Part shown: in pieces, positions 43,715-56,309 of the stretch
Layout: every line of letters begins with the position of its first letter
How positions within the stretch are numbered: the stretch's first letter is position 1
DNA from: Protopterus annectens
Taxonomy: Eukaryota > Chordata > Ceratodontiformes > Protopteridae
Assembly: GCF_019279795.1 (NCBI RefSeq)
Contig: NC_056748.1
Span: 695,142,683 to 695,206,682 of the forward strand
Direction: 5' to 3'
DNA length: 64,000 nucleotides
Made by a program: the position numbers and the translations under genes
The notes under the pieces: model-generated
Database searches by the model: none
What the model saw: the letters and a program-made list of their open reading frames with translations, nothing else
What the model was told of the DNA's origin: nothing

Positions 43715-46040
43715 GGAATATGCCCTGAAGTTGTAGGTGGATGTTTTTTTTTCAGATAGTTTGGAAGCTGAGGGGATAATGGTTCAAGGTGCAGTAATTA
43801 AAAAAGCGGACTCCAGTAATAGCTTGGCTCTGTATTACAGGAAGACACTTAGATTTGGAACGGGTGAGGCAGTGGTGTTCCTTGGGAGGGGAGTTTGTGA
43901 TAAAGTAGAAGAGGTTATGTTAGATATGGTTTGCAGGGTCTCTTTTTTTGGGGTGGCAGCTGCAGTGAAAGGAAGGCCAGACTCAAGATGAGATAGGAGT
44001 ACACTTACATGTAGCAGTTCAGTTCTAGCTGGTTTACTGAGATAAAGAGAAATTTTGGAGGCCCAGTAGAGGAGAATGCTGACCTTTTTTTTTGGGGGGG
44101 GGTTGAAAGTTAAAAGGTTTGGTCTAACCAAATGCTGAGGATGTTGTGGTTTGTATTTTGGTGGTGTTACTGTGTAGGATGTTTAGGTTGTAGGGGATTG
44201 GGAGAGTTTTGGGGGAGTATCAAACAGCATGGTTTTAGATGGATTATTTATTGGTGTGTGCCTCATTAGTCAACTGTGGAGTGAGGGGAAAATCTGATTG
44301 GAGCTGGGGCAATGTCAGAGTCGTAGCAAATAGATCTGTAGATGACTGTGTAGATAAGTAAAGTACTAGGGGAGTATGTTAATGAAGATGGAGAATATTA
44401 ATGGGGCAAGTGTTGCCCTTGAAGTGTCTGTCAGAAAGACTTTAAGCCAGTGTAGGAAGTCCATGCCACTGCCAATTTCTCTTAGTTTGTTGAGTAGGGG
44501 GGTCTAAGATAAGATGCTTTAATAATCATTGTGAAAAGGGCTACAATTAGGTTGCCTTTAACTGGGTTAATTAACATGTCATCTGTTAGGGTCCATAATG
44601 CAGCCATGGTAGTGTGTCTTGGTCAAAGTTCATGTTTTAGACCAAAGATATTGTATCGCTGAATGTAATTTGATAGTTGGTTGCATGGGATTTTTCTTAG
44701 TGGGTAGAGATTAGCCAGAAGTGGCAGGTGTCTTTGGGTTGGAGTTTTTTTTTTTTGGAAGACCTTTAATTAGTGAGATTTTGTATATGTGTGGCATGAT
44801 ATTTTTGTTGAGGCAAAGCTGTAGATTTGGGTAAGAGGGCAAGAAAGGTGGTTTCTCTGGTGGTAGAGAACTCATGGGTTGAGCCTGTCTGACCCGGGGA
44901 GGGGGTTGATATCAGTGGGAATAAAGTTAAGGTTACTGAGTTTGACCTTTTTTTTCACTTGAAGTGGAATGGATAGATAAAAGGGAGGGCACGGATGGTT
45001 CTTGGTCGTGGTAGCGAGGGTGACTGCTTACTTGAGAAAAGTTCCTAAGTTCTCTCAAAAGCCAGAGCAGTCTGAGTTTGTCCACAGATAAGAATTAATT
45101 GTTTGTTACCCAATAAGCATGTTCATTTCCTTCCATAAATGTTTGGGCTTGGCTAAAAGTGTATTTGGATTTGTGATAGGATACTTTGTTTCCATGTAGA
45201 CTGTTTGGCAGTGTTCTGTAAGGTGGTAAATGGAAAATGTGTTTTATTGGAGAGGTTCTGTTTTCTTTACTACCATGCTTTATCACCAATTTTACAGAGA
45301 TATTTCATTTCTGAGGTCATCCAGTCAGTTTTTAGACAACTGTGTAGCTTTTTAAGGAGGGGAAAGAATTTATCTTGTAGGTAGAGAAGGGTTATAGTAT
45401 GGTTGTTGGTTGCTCTATTGCTATTATCTGTTGGGATAAATAGAAACCAGTTATAGGAGTCTAGGTGTTATAAGTTTAGCAATGTTCTATAGTTTGGGGC
45501 TGGAAGTATTGCAGTGTAGGGAAGAGTCTGATAAACTGACTGCTAATAGTAAAAGTGACTAGACAGTAGAAGGTGAAGGTAGGTGGGGAAATATTTATAC
45601 TGGAGATGTTATTATCAATGGTGATGCGTAAGATGGAGGGTTAGGAGGATTTGAGGTTTGACTGTATGGGCTTAAAGATTAATTGTAGTTGTTTAGGGTC
45701 AGTTAAAAATTGATACATAATCTGATTATCGAGGGACAAGATGGTTAAGGTTTGTCCTCCAGGATAATTTTGCTACTTTGTCTAGGAACAGCACTGAAAA
45801 TGTTTTGAGATGATGGATTTGAATTTAGCTGGAGAAGATGAGGGTGGGAAATTAGCTGTAGCTACAAGTAGGGGTTTCTTTGTAGGGAAATGTAAGTTTA
45901 GAATTATCAGGTTGGGAGGAGGTCTGACGGTGGAGCTGGCTTTGGCGATGATAGAGACTTCTTTTAGGAGTCTTTTAGAGAATTACACTGACATGCAAAA
46001 AGAGTGGGAAGGTAGTAGAGCCAGTTATACAGAACATACA
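43715..46040 (-). mobile_element. L2/Rex-like LINE, old minus-strand copy
   Basis: On the minus strand, from right to left, there is a linker before the RT (LLKKLHSCLKTDWMTSEMKY, about 45360-45300) and an RT core with LLNKLREIGSGMDFLHWLKV, then a LAPLIFSIFINILP-like block (about 44490-44390). The thumb-like ILLYWASKISLYLSKPARTE, LLHVSVLLSHLESGLPFTAA follows (44080-43960). The LSHL-x-LPFTA block is typical of the L2/Rex group, not of the CR1 copies here. Many frameshifts and stops are present. Boundaries are approximate. Confidence 0.65.
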
Positions 46041-46640
46041 GTATAGTGACTGCACAAGCTAACCAACAAGGGGCCTACAACAAGAATCCCAGAAGTAGGG
46101 AATTTCAGGTAGGAGACTGCCCTAGCTTTGGTCCCTATAACAGAAAATAAGTTCCTGAGCAACTGGCAGGGACCTTATGAGGTTGCTGAAAGGGTAAACT
46201 ACGTGGATTGCAAAGTAAGACTAGTAGGGAAGAGACATGCAGAACAAATCGGTTATGAACATGTTTTGAAACCTTAGAAGGAAGCACAAATTTGTGTAGT
46301 AATTAGTGTCTGAGGTCAGAGACTGAAAGGAGGAGAGGCAGTTGTTATCTGTACCAAAAGTGATAATGGTTGACAGGCTGTCAAAACCTCAAGAACAACA
46401 AATCCATGAATTCCTTTTAACAAGTATGGACTTTTTTGAATTGTCTGGAAGAACTCTTATTAAGCAACACATAGAATAAATCCCAGGAGAAGGAGTTAAC
46501 TTAAGGCAATACAGGATGTCAGAGCCCCAGACACAAGTTGTTCAAGTAGCGATAACAGTTTTGAAACAGAGTAACTGAGGAGTCAACCAGTGGTTGGAAC
46601 AGCTTTCATTCTAGTCCCAAAATTGGACAGCACCATTTAA
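46041..46640 (+). mobile_element. Second Gmr1-like Ty3 fragment (fossil): integrase end, then RT start
   Basis: A GPY/F-like integrase C-terminus (LSNWQGPYEVAERVNYVDCK, about 46165-46225) is followed within about 400 bases by a decayed RT start whose end resembles the VLVPK box. This again puts integrase upstream of reverse transcriptase. No LTR is visible. Broken and truncated at both ends; older than the 8725 element. Confidence 0.55.
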
Positions 46641-46684
46641 GTCTCCTAAAGTCATTACAAGATCAAACACAGGTTTAAATGCTT

Positions 46685-46948
46685 AGCACAGGAAATCTAG
46701 ACCAAGCCTAAAATAGCAGAGGGACAAAGGCCCAAAATAGGGACATATTTTAAATATTGCTCTTATAAACTTAGAACGTTGCTAGAATAACAGGATTTGT
46801 GTTAGCAGGCATTTTGTGAAGCATATTAAGAGTGAAACTCACATGAATGTCGTTATTTATGGATTTAATCCTCAGTGATTTGCAAGAAAAGAACAAATTA
46901 TACAAGGAACAGTCCAAATGTTAGAGGCAAAAATCTGAACAGTTGAGA
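46685..46948 (-). repeat. Unclassified interspersed repeat, family X, copy 3 (inverted)
   Basis: The plus strand is the complement of the blocks at 42305 and 1009: ggaaatctagaccaagcc, then gggacaaaggccc, gagtgaaactcacatg, aatcctcagtgatt, aggaacagtccaaa and gcaaaaatctgaacagttga. It gives full coverage of about 264 bases. Confidence 0.65.
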
Positions 46949-46959
46949 GGTACAATGAA

Positions 46960-47648
46960 TATAAAAAGTTTACACACCCCTGTTAAAATGCCATTTTTTT
47001 GTGATATAAAAAATGAGACCGCAATAAATCATTTCAAAACTTTTCTCACCTTTAATATGACCTGTAACCTGTACAATTCAATTGAAAAACAAACAAATCT
47101 GTTAGGGGAAAAATAAAAAATGTACAATAAGCTGGTTGTATAAGTGTGCACACCCTTAAACTAATACTTTGTTGAAGCACCTTTTGATTTAATTACAGCA
47201 TTCAGTCTTCTTGTGTATGAGTCTATCAGCATGGCACATCTTGACTTGGCAATATTTGCCCACTCTTCCTTGCAAAAGCACTCCAAATCTGTCAGATTGC
47301 GAGGTCATCTCTTGTGCACAGCCGTCTTCAGGTCACCCCACAGATTATTGGCTTTAGGTCTCGGCTCTGGCTCGGACATTCCAAAACTTTAATTTTCTTC
47401 TGGTGAAGCCATTCTTTTGTTGATTAGGATGTATGCTTGGGGTCATTGTCATGTCATTGTTCATCTTCAGCTTTCTAGACGCCTGAAGATTTTGGGCCAA
47501 ATGTTACTGGTATTTGGAACTGTTCATAATTCCCTCCACCTTGACTAAAGTCCCAGTTCCAGCTGAAGAAAAGCAATCCCAAAGCATGATACTGCCACCA
47601 CCATACTTCACCATGGGGATGGTGTTCTTTTGGTGATGCAAAGTGTTG
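46960..47648 (-). mobile_element. Tc1/mariner element, C-terminal half, cut by DIRS-A
   Basis: The left end starts tataaaaagtttacacaccc, the terminal repeat of a widespread vertebrate Tc1 family. The minus strand encodes C-terminal transposase remnants: [20 protein letters not shown] (near 47610-47550), [14 protein letters not shown] and VGKYCQVKMCHADRLIHKK (near 47260-47200). The catalytic Asp block is decayed and several stops are present, so it is dead. The other half should lie beyond the right end of DIRS-A, outside the window. Confidence 0.85.
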
Positions 47649-47787
47649 ATGTTCATCGTGTTACACTGCTGCAGTCATCACACTTGGGTTATCTGCCGTC
47701 AGGTGGTCCCGCAGTCGGCCCGAGTTCCAAAGTCTTGGTCCGGTGTCGGTTGCTGTCGCTTCTTCCCTGTCGTCAGTGCGACAGGGG

Positions 47788-47795
47788 TATAAAAG
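47788..47795 (+). promoter_or_regulatory. TATA-like box in the left repeat of DIRS-A
   Basis: tataaaag lies about 140 bases inside the left end and upstream of gag. DIRS-C has tataaagg at the same relative position (57888-57895) and DIRS-B has a tattaaag variant. Confidence 0.6.
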
Positions 47796-47964
47796 CGGCA
47801 GCCAACGCCATTTTCTTATGTCTTTCTTGCCGCGCGGTGCCCGAAGCAGAAGCAGTTCGCAAGTGCCAGTTGGCCAACTCCTGAGATTTTCAAATCGAAT
47901 TTCAGACCGAAGTCTTCAACAAAGCTAAGTACCCCGTTGGGGAACCTTTTCTTGCCTCAGTCCG

Positions 47965-49755
47965 ATGTCAGAAAAAGTTAATAATTGCATTTCTTGTGGG
48001 AAGCAAATACCTCATAAGGATTTTCATTCTTATTGTACCCCTTGCCTAGGCCCAGACCACGACGTCACAGGTTGTCGGTTTTGTGCTAGGTTTAACAAAC
48101 GAACTATTAAACGTCGGTTTGATTTCGCCCGACATTATTTTGGTAGAAAATTTAATTATACCATACCATCGGAGCAACCGACGACCGGGATGCATAAAAA
48201 GCGCAAAGATAAGAACAGGCAGCCGAGACCCAAACCAGACACCAAGGCCTCTGCTAGGCCAGTCGCCAGTTCTCCGGTTTACAGTGAGGCGCCTACGCAG
48301 CCCCTGACGACCGCTGATTTAGAACCCCAGCCTGCATCCGACTCCCAAGCGGAGATTGCAGGGCCTCCAGAGCGTTTATCTTTAAGCCCTTCCGACTCCA
48401 TGGCTGATGGGGATCCCGGTGCAGTTGAAAGGCCGTCAGTTGCTGAAGGTGTCTTCAGACCGACTACACTTACTATTTAATCCTTTGCAAAACTGAAAAC
48501 TCCTTTAAAGGTAAGGAAGCCTGTACAGCAGTCTCCAGTGCAAGGCCCCATGCCTAAGTAACAGATGCTTAAGATGGCCGAAGACTTAATTACCCTAATC
48601 AGGGGTTCCCATCCCCCACCTGACAAAAGGCCTAGACAGGAGGAGGACTACGCTTCCTCTGACCAGGTTTCCATTACCTCAGATTCTTCTGAGGAACAGG
48701 AGTACTCTTTTCCCCCTTATGAAGACTCTGATGCTGAAGAGTCTATTCCTTTAGCATCTCCCCCAGAAGACTACTCTTTTGGGGAAACCTTACATACCAT
48801 GACGGAACATTTCCACTGGGAAGGCCAGGATTACTCTGATTCTAACAAAAGGCTCCGAGAGTTCCTCTTACTACCCCAGCACAGACCCCTTGCTATTCCA
48901 CCTGTGTTAGACATTGTGGATGATGTTTACTCAGAACCTAGCCTTAACCCAGATTCATTACCTCCTGCACCAGCCAAACCAGACAGATACTACAGAGTCC
49001 CTGACTCACATACATTCCTATATAAAAGCCCTGTTGCTGACCCAGAAACCATTTCCCAGGGTCCCAAAGGGGTTAAGGCCTCAGTTGCTAAAAATCCTGT
49101 ACCGTCTGAAAGGGATTCTAGAGCACTAGACAGATGGGGTAAGAAAGTATATACCTCAGCTACTCTAGCTATGAGGGCCTTAAATTGCCAGTTTCACATG
49201 CTGAAATATCAACAATATTTGATGTCTCAATTAAAACAAAAAATGAGCATACATACAGAGCAGCCTGAGTACAAGGAAATGCAAGATTTGTTGCATGCAG
49301 CAGAACAAGTGGGAAAACATACTTTGCAATGTGGATTTGATTCATTGGAAGCTTCTTGCAGAGCAGCTGTAACAGGGTCTGTCATTCGTAGGCATGCTTG
49401 GTTAAAAGAACAAACTTTACCTGATCATGTTAAAGCAAAGTTATTGGATGCACCCTTACAGCAGGATGTTTTATTTGGCGTGAAAGCAGAAGAGGTTTTA
49501 AAGAAAATGGAGGATAAGGCAAAATCTATGCAGACGGTCAAGGATTTTTTACAGGTCCAACCCCCTTGTTTCAGCAGAAATTGGCCAACCAAAAACTGGT
49601 CCTTTCCAACTTCTGACAGACCTCAGAGGGGCAAATACATACGCCCAAGGGGCAGAGGTCAGCCACAAGGCTCTTACAAGCCACGACAATGGGGTGCCAC
49701 AACCCAGAAAGGAGGAGAAGACAGGTATCAAACTATCAGAAGACAATCACAATGA
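47965..49755 (+). pseudogene. DIRS-A gag-like region (fossil)
   Basis: The N-terminus has a cysteine/histidine cluster, NNCISCGKQIPHKDFHSYCT, then CLGPDHDVTGCRFCARF, conserved in DIRS-B and C. A proline- and serine-rich spacer follows. The second half has MAEDLITLIRGSHPPPDKRP, RPLAIPPVLDIVDDVYSEPS, LDRWGKKVYTSATLAMRALN and a basic, glycine-rich C-terminus. It is the particle protein of DIRS elements. Broken. Confidence 0.8.
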
Positions 49756-49779
49756 CTTACCCCTCAGACTGCCAAGCAA

Positions 49780-51660
49780 ATCACTCTTGGCATCTCCCTT
49801 GGGAGGAAAACTTGCACTTTTTGCAGACAATTGGCCATCATCACAAAAGACAAATAGGTCCTAAATATTGTAACTCAAGGATACAGGTTCCACTTTCACA
49901 CTTTACCAAGGATAAAATGAATGCCAAACCTGCCATCATATCAACGGGCAGAGGCTCAAAGACAAATTACAGCACTCATGGACATGAGAGCCATTCAACA
50001 GGTTCCTACACAGGAGCAAAGACAAGGATTTTACTCAAGACTCTTTCTGGTTCCCCGAAAGGACAAAGCCTGGAGACCCATTCTGGACCTTTCAATTCTA
50101 AACACATACCTGGAAGTACCCAAATTCAAGATGCTCACACTACAGCAACTTCTTCCCATGCTGGGCAAGAAGGCTTGGCTAGTAACGTTGGACCTCAAGG
50201 AGGCATACCTGCATGTCCCTATCAGACAAAATTGCAGAAGATACCTCCGATTTATAGCAGGTACAACTCATTACTAATTCTCTGCACTGCCCTTTGGCTT
50301 ATCTACTGCACCCAGGGTCTTACAAAATGCCTGACACCAGTAATTGCATACTGCAGACAAAGAGGAATCCAAATATATCCATACCTGGACGACTGCCTTA
50401 TTCAAGCAGACAGCAAGGCCATTCTTTTAAAACATCCGGCGTTTGTAAAAAACCTACTAAGTTGCCTAGGGTACACAGTAAACGAAAAGAAGTCAAAACT
50501 AGTGCCCTCATAAGACATAATATTCCAGGGTGCCAGCTTAAATACAATGGCCCAGATTGCTTATCTCACGCCAGACAAGCAAGGACAACTGACTCAATAC
50601 TTTAAAATGATGGCAACAAAGACCCAACTCCCTGCAAGAAAAATTCTGCAGGCCTTGGGATTCATGGCATCTTGCATACTACTAATACCATATACCAAAC
50701 TGTATATGAGGAAATTACAATGGTACCTGAAAAGCGTATGGACTCAACACAGCCACAGCTTGGAAACAATAATACCACTAATTCCCTGCCTTCAACAGGA
50801 GTTTCTATGGTGGGCTCAGGCATGTCACCTCAACAAGGGTCAGCCTTTCACCTTGCCCACAGCCAGGCAAACAATGACAACAGATGCATCGGATTATGCC
50901 TGGGAGCACACATGGCAGGACAGTGTATTCAGGGCAAATGGTCTGCAGATCAAATGCATCTCCACATCAGTCAAAAAGAGATGCTAGCTGTACAAAATGT
51001 CCTAACAGCTTTCAAGGACCTCCTACATCCAGGACAACTTCTAATAAAGATGGACAACACCACAGTGATGTGGTACATAAACAAACAAGGGGGCACACAT
51101 TCCTACCCCCTATGCAAGCAAGCAATGACCTTGTGGAACACAGCACTGACCTACCAAGTTCAACTACAAGCACAATTCCTGCCAGGAAAGAAGAATACAT
51201 TGGCAGACAAACTAAGCAGAAATATCATGGATCTTCACGAGTGGAAACTAGACCCACAAGTATTCACAATGATAACTCAAAAATGGGAGAGCCCAGCCAT
51301 AGATCTGTTTGCCTCCCCCCAAAACTACCAACTGCGAAAGTTTTGCACAAGGACATACCACACTGTAGCTTGGAAAGTGGACGCCCTCTCATTCAGTTGG
51401 AAAACACTAACAGTGTATGCCTTTCCTCCACTGCCTCTTCTGGCAAAGGTGCTGCTAAAAGCCAGATTACAGAGGCCACAAATGATACTCATTGCTCCAG
51501 GCTGGCCACGCCAACACTGGTATCCAATATTAAGGAACATGGCTCAAGGCCCACCATGGATTTTACCTCAAATTCCTCACATGCTGACTCAGCAAAACAA
51601 TCAGATTCTACACAGCCAGCTCAAGACTTTAAATCTGGTTGCATGGCAGATTATCTAAAC
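49780..51660 (+). pseudogene. DIRS-A reverse transcriptase and RNase H (fossil)
   Basis: RT segments are RPILDLSILNTYLEVPKFKM, VTLDLKEAYLHVPI and a YLDDCLIQA catalytic box (near 50380). RNase H has MDNTTVMWYINKQGGTHSYP and a LFASPQNYQ block (near 51310). Same order as in DIRS-B and C. Broken. Confidence 0.85.
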
Positions 51661-51690
51661 AACTAGTCAACACTTCTCTCTACAGCTGTT

Positions 51691-52348
51691 ATGGATGTCA
51701 TTCTGGAGGCCAGGAGACCCAGCACCAGGAAAACCTACTCAGACAAATGGAAAAAATTCTGCGCCTGGAACCAGGCTAAAGGCCAAAATCCCCTTGTCCC
51801 AAATATTTCTCAGATTCTGCAATATTTAACTAAGATGTTGCACAAAGGCCTTTCCTTTTCATCTATAAAGATCCACGCTTCAGCTATTTCAGCTCATTAC
51901 AACACGGATCCTCCTATTTTTTCACATCCATTAAGACAGTACCTCAGAGGGGCTAAGAACATAAGATCACCCCGAAGAGCACCAACACCAACTTGGGACC
52001 TCAATTTTGTTTTGGAAAAACTTACATTACCGCCCTTCGAGCCAGCTTTTTCAGCTGATTTACAATTTTTATCATGGAAAACTGCCCTGCTGCTAGCAAT
52101 AACTTCAGCACGAAGAGTCTCAGAGCTACAGGCCCTAATGGCAGTGGAGCCTTTCATCATTTTTCATCAAAACAGAGTCTCTTTACGAATTAACCCTTCC
52201 TTTATGCCAAAGGTAGTATCCAGTGTGGCTCTAAACCAAACCATTCATTTACCCACCCTTTATCCAAACCCCCAGAATAAAGGGGAAAGGCTCCTACACT
52301 CTTTGGACATTCACAGGCAATTACGTTTCTACTTGGATAAAACAAAGG
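51691..52348 (+). pseudogene. DIRS-A tyrosine recombinase, N-terminal part (fossil)
   Basis: It starts MDVILEARRPSTRKTYSDKW and includes SSIKIHASAISAHYN and SARRVSELQALMAVEPF, with the first catalytic Arg in the RRVSEL block. DIRS-B cuts it after IHRQLRFYLDKTK. The C-terminal half lies at 63427-63773. Confidence 0.85.
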
Positions 52349-52457
52349 ATGTTCTTCATCTCACATTGCTGCAGTCATAACCTGTGGGTAGTCCGCTGTC
52401 CTCGGTCGGCCCGAATACCAAAGTATTAGGCTGGCGTCGGTCATGGGCGCTCAGATC

Positions 52458-52465
52458 TGACGTCA
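52458..52465 (+). promoter_or_regulatory. Perfect CRE palindrome upstream of a TATA-like box in DIRS-B
   Basis: tgacgtca is the CREB/ATF consensus. A tattaaag box follows at 52477-52484 and a second gacgtca half-site lies at 52494-52500. The inverted copy in the right repeat is at 57660-57667. CREB/ATF control is inferred only from the motif. Confidence 0.6.
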
Positions 52466-52664
52466 GTGCGTCCCGGTATTAAAGCGCATGACCGACGTCA
52501 TATCCTCAGTCTTTTTTGCCGCATGGTCCGAAGCAGAAGCAGCGTTTGCAAGTGCCGCTCGCGTTCTGAAATTTTCAGATTTCGAGTTTCAGACCAAACC
52601 AAGTTGGCTAAGTACCCGTTGGGGAATATTTTTGTTTTTCTTGCCTCAGTTAATTCCGGATGTC

Positions 52665-54390
52665 AGAAAAGTGAATAATTGTATTTCTTGTGGGAAACAA
52701 ATACCGCATAGGGATTACCACTCTCTGTATTCCTTGTTTGGGGCCTGAGCACGGCGTGAGTCGGGTGTCGCTTTGTGCTAGGTTTAATAAGCGCACCATT
52801 AAACGAGGTTAGATGGCGCTAGGCTGGTCTTTGGGAAGCGGTGTAATAACAATATGCCGCCGGATCCTCCGACGCCCGCTTCTGCTAAGAAGCGCAAGGA
52901 TAAGTCGTTAAGGTCCAAGCAGGATGAGTCGTCCGTTCCGGACGCCGGTTCTTTAGAAACTACGCTGGAATCTGTAGATCCAGCCGAGGTTTCAGCTGAG
53001 TCTCAGGGGGAGACATTAATTTTGCAAGATGTGGCCTCACAGGAGTCAGGTCAGGCTGAAGGGGCCTCTCAGGTTGCTGTACTCCCTTCTTTGCCTAAGG
53101 TGGTTAGGCCTTCTCCTTCAGTCTCTAAGGTACCTTCTAAGGGCAGGCCTGGTTTGCCCTCCTCAGGTGTCAGTCCTAGTTCTGCAGGCTCTGTGCCTAA
53201 AAAACACATACTTAAAATGGCAGAAGATTTAATTTCCTTAATCAGGGGTTCTATGCCCCCTCCAGATAAGAGGCCTAGGGTGGAGCCAGAAGTGGAAAGT
53301 TTGGAACAGGCTTCAGATTACTCAGAGTCTTCGGCTGAAGACACTCAGGATTTTCCTCCTTATTCAGATTCAGACGCAGAGGATTCCAGTCCTTCTGCTT
53401 CTCCTCCAGAGGATTTTTCCTTCTCGGAAACCTTGCATTCTATGAGGGAGCATTTTAAATGGGAAGGTCAGGATTTCTGATTCCCGAAAGAGGCTTAGGG
53501 AATTTTTGTTTTTGCCTCAACATCGGCCCTTAGCTATACCTCCTGTTTTGGATGTTGTTCAGGATGTTTTCTCTGAGGCTTCCCTTAATCCAGACTCTTT
53601 GCCTCCTGCGCCAGTTAAACCTGATAGGTATTACAGGGTGCCTGAGGCTCATAAATATCTGTATAAGAGCCCAAGGGCTGACCCAGAAACTATTAGTCAG
53701 GGACCTAAGGGTGTCAGGGCTTCTGTTGTAAAGAATCCAGTTCCTATGGATAAGGAATCTAGAGCTTTGGATAGGTGGGGTAAAAAAGTGTACACCTCTT
53801 CCACTCTAGCAATGAGGGCTTTGAATTGCCAGTTTCATATGTTAAAGTACCAGAATTTTCATCTTACTCAATTAAAATCTAAGGTAGATGCTTTGGCAGA
53901 GGGCATAGAGTGTAAGGAATTACAGGAGTTGGTTCATGCCTCTGATCAGGTGGGTAAGCATTCCTTGCAGTGTGGTTTCGATGCTTTACAGGCTTCTTCC
54001 AGGGTGGCTGCCACTGGATCAGTTATTCGCAGGCACGCCTGGCTTAAGGATCAGAGTTTGTCAGAGCATGTTAAAGCTAGAATTTTGGATGCTCCTTTAC
54101 AGTCTGAAGTTTTGTTTGGTCCTCCTGTGGAGTCTGTCTTAAAGAAAATGGAAGACAAAGCTAAGTCTATGCAGACTGTTAAAGATTTTTTGCAGGTGCA
54201 GCCCCCTAAGTTTAGCAGAAATTGGCCTACTAAGGGATGGGCTTACCCTTCTTCTGATTTACAGTCTAGGGGCAGATCTAGACGTGGTAGGGGCAGAGCT
54301 CAGGGTTCTTTCAGGCCTAGAACGTGGAGTTCCCCTGCACCATCTACAAGTGAGGGCAGGGGCCAGTCCTTTCGTAAACAGGCCCAATGA
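52665..54390 (+). pseudogene. DIRS-B gag-like region (fossil)
   Basis: It has the NNCISCGKQIPHRDYHS cysteine cluster near 52673-52730, an acidic and serine-rich spacer, MAEDLISLIRGSMPPPDKRP, RPLAIPPVLDVVQDVFSEAS, LDRWGKKVYTSSTLAMRALN and an arginine-glycine-rich end (RGRSRRGRGRAQGSFRP). It parallels DIRS-A and C. Broken. Confidence 0.8.
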
Positions 54391-54399
54391 CCTGCATCT

Positions 54400-56297
54400 T
54401 CAGCTGCCAGATCCCTCCTGTCTGGCAGCTCCTTTGGGAGGAAAGTTAGCACTTTTCAAGCAAAACTGGCTTTTAGTCACCCAGGACAAATGGGTATTGG
54501 ACATTATAAACTGAGGCTACAAGTTTTATTTCCACACATTGCCTCCTTTCAAAGGCATGCCAGACGTTCCTCCTCAGCAAAGAGTAGAGGCTCACAAACA
54601 GATTTCTTTACTTCTTCAAATGGGGGCTATACAGCAGGTCCCTATGTCAGAAGTGGGCCTAGGATTTTATTCTCGCCTGTTTCTTGTACCAAAGAAAGGA
54701 AACACTTGGAGACCAATTTTGGATTTATCTATCCTCAACACATACCTGGACATTCCAAAATTCAAAATGTTGACGTTGCAACAACTTCTGCCTCTGTTGG
54801 GCAAAGACCACTGGATGGTAACTCTGGATCTCAAAGAGGCTTATCTTCATGTTCCTATTAGGCCCAGTTGCAGGAGATTCCTGCGTTTTCGGGCTGGAAG
54901 TTTACATTATCAGTTCTCTGCATTGCCCTTTGGCTTATCTACTGCGCCCAGGGTGTTCACAAAGGTTCTGGCCCCGGTGATAGCCTTCTTAAGGTTAAGA
55001 GGAATACAAATTTATCCTTATTTGGACGATTGCCTGATTCTTGCTCAAGACGAAAGCAAGCTTCTTCACCATCTACAGTATGTTATGGCAGTGTTAAGGT
55101 GCCTAGGGTATTCTGTGAACGAAACAAAGTCCAGTCTAGTACCCTCTCAGGAAATGTGCTTTCTGGGTGTGAGACTGAATACAGCTTCCCAGATGGCTTT
55201 TTGACCCCGGACAAGCAAAGAAACCTTACACTTTACTTCCAGCAATTGTCTCTACGGTCCAGGCTGACTGCAAGGACAGTCCTTCAAGCCTTGGGGTTCA
55301 TGGCATCTTGTATTCTGGTGCTTCCCAATGCCAAACTGCATATGAGGAAGCTACAATGGTATCTCAAAAATCTATGGACACAACACTGCCACGATCTGGA
55401 CACTGTCATTCAAATAATACCTTGCATTCAAAAGGAATTTTTGTGGTGGGCTCAGGAATGTCACCTAAACAAGGGACTCTCTGTGACCCAACCAGAGGCG
55501 AGTCAGATCTTAACGACAGATGCCACGGACAAGGCTTGGGGAGCACACCTCAATGGAAAGTGGGTTCAAGACACGTGGCCTGCCAGACTTCAACATTTAC
55601 ATATCAACTTGAAGGAGATGTTAGCAGTCCAATTTGCATTGATGGCTTTCAAGGATTTACTTCACCCGGGACAAGTGTTGATTCAAACAGACAACACAAC
55701 TGTCATGTGGTACATCAACAAGCAAGGGGGAACCCATTCGTACCCTCTTTGCAGACAAGCTATGATTCTGTGGGAGACTGCTCTCAGTATGCACCTCACT
55801 TTTCAGGCAAGGTTTCTGCCAGGAGCACAGAACTCCTTAGCAGATGTTTTGAGCAGACAGATGGTGGATCCCCACGAGTGGAAGTTGGATCCTCATATAT
55901 TTCGACAGTTGACAGTGATATGGGGGACTCCAGACATAGATCTGTTCGCTTCTCCACTAAATTTCCAGTTGCCAAAGTTTTGCACAAAGATGTTTCATCC
56001 CACAGCTTGGAAAGTGGATGCTCTATCATTCAGTTGGAGCAATCTTCACGCCTATGCCTTTCCTCCTCTGCCTCTTCTTCCCAAGGTGCTCTTGAAGGTC
56101 AGACAAGACAAGCCCTCCATGATTCTAATAGCTCCAGATTGGCCTCGACAGCACTGGTACCCTCTGCTGAGGAGTTTAGTACGGGAGCCTCCTTGGCCTT
56201 TGCCTTCAATTCCACACCTTTTGTCCCAGGCGGCAATCATTTCCTCAATGTCAGGATTCAGTCCCTGCATCTAACAGCCTGGCATATTCTGTTCTAG
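54400..56297 (+). pseudogene. DIRS-B reverse transcriptase and RNase H (fossil)
   Basis: RT has RPILDLSILNTYLDIPKFKM, VTLDLKEAYLHVPIRPSCRR, FSALPFGLSTAPRVFTKVLA and YLDDCLILAQ (near 55020). RNase H has QTDNTTVMWYINKQGGTHSY and DLFASPLNFQLPKFC (near 55940). Broken. Confidence 0.88.
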
Positions 56298-56309
56298 AAC
56301 CTGGAGGGT

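Noticed and set aside
49921-51660. Long overlapping alternative frames within the DIRS elements
   Set aside because: They are shadows of the RT and RNase H frames, kept open by base composition.
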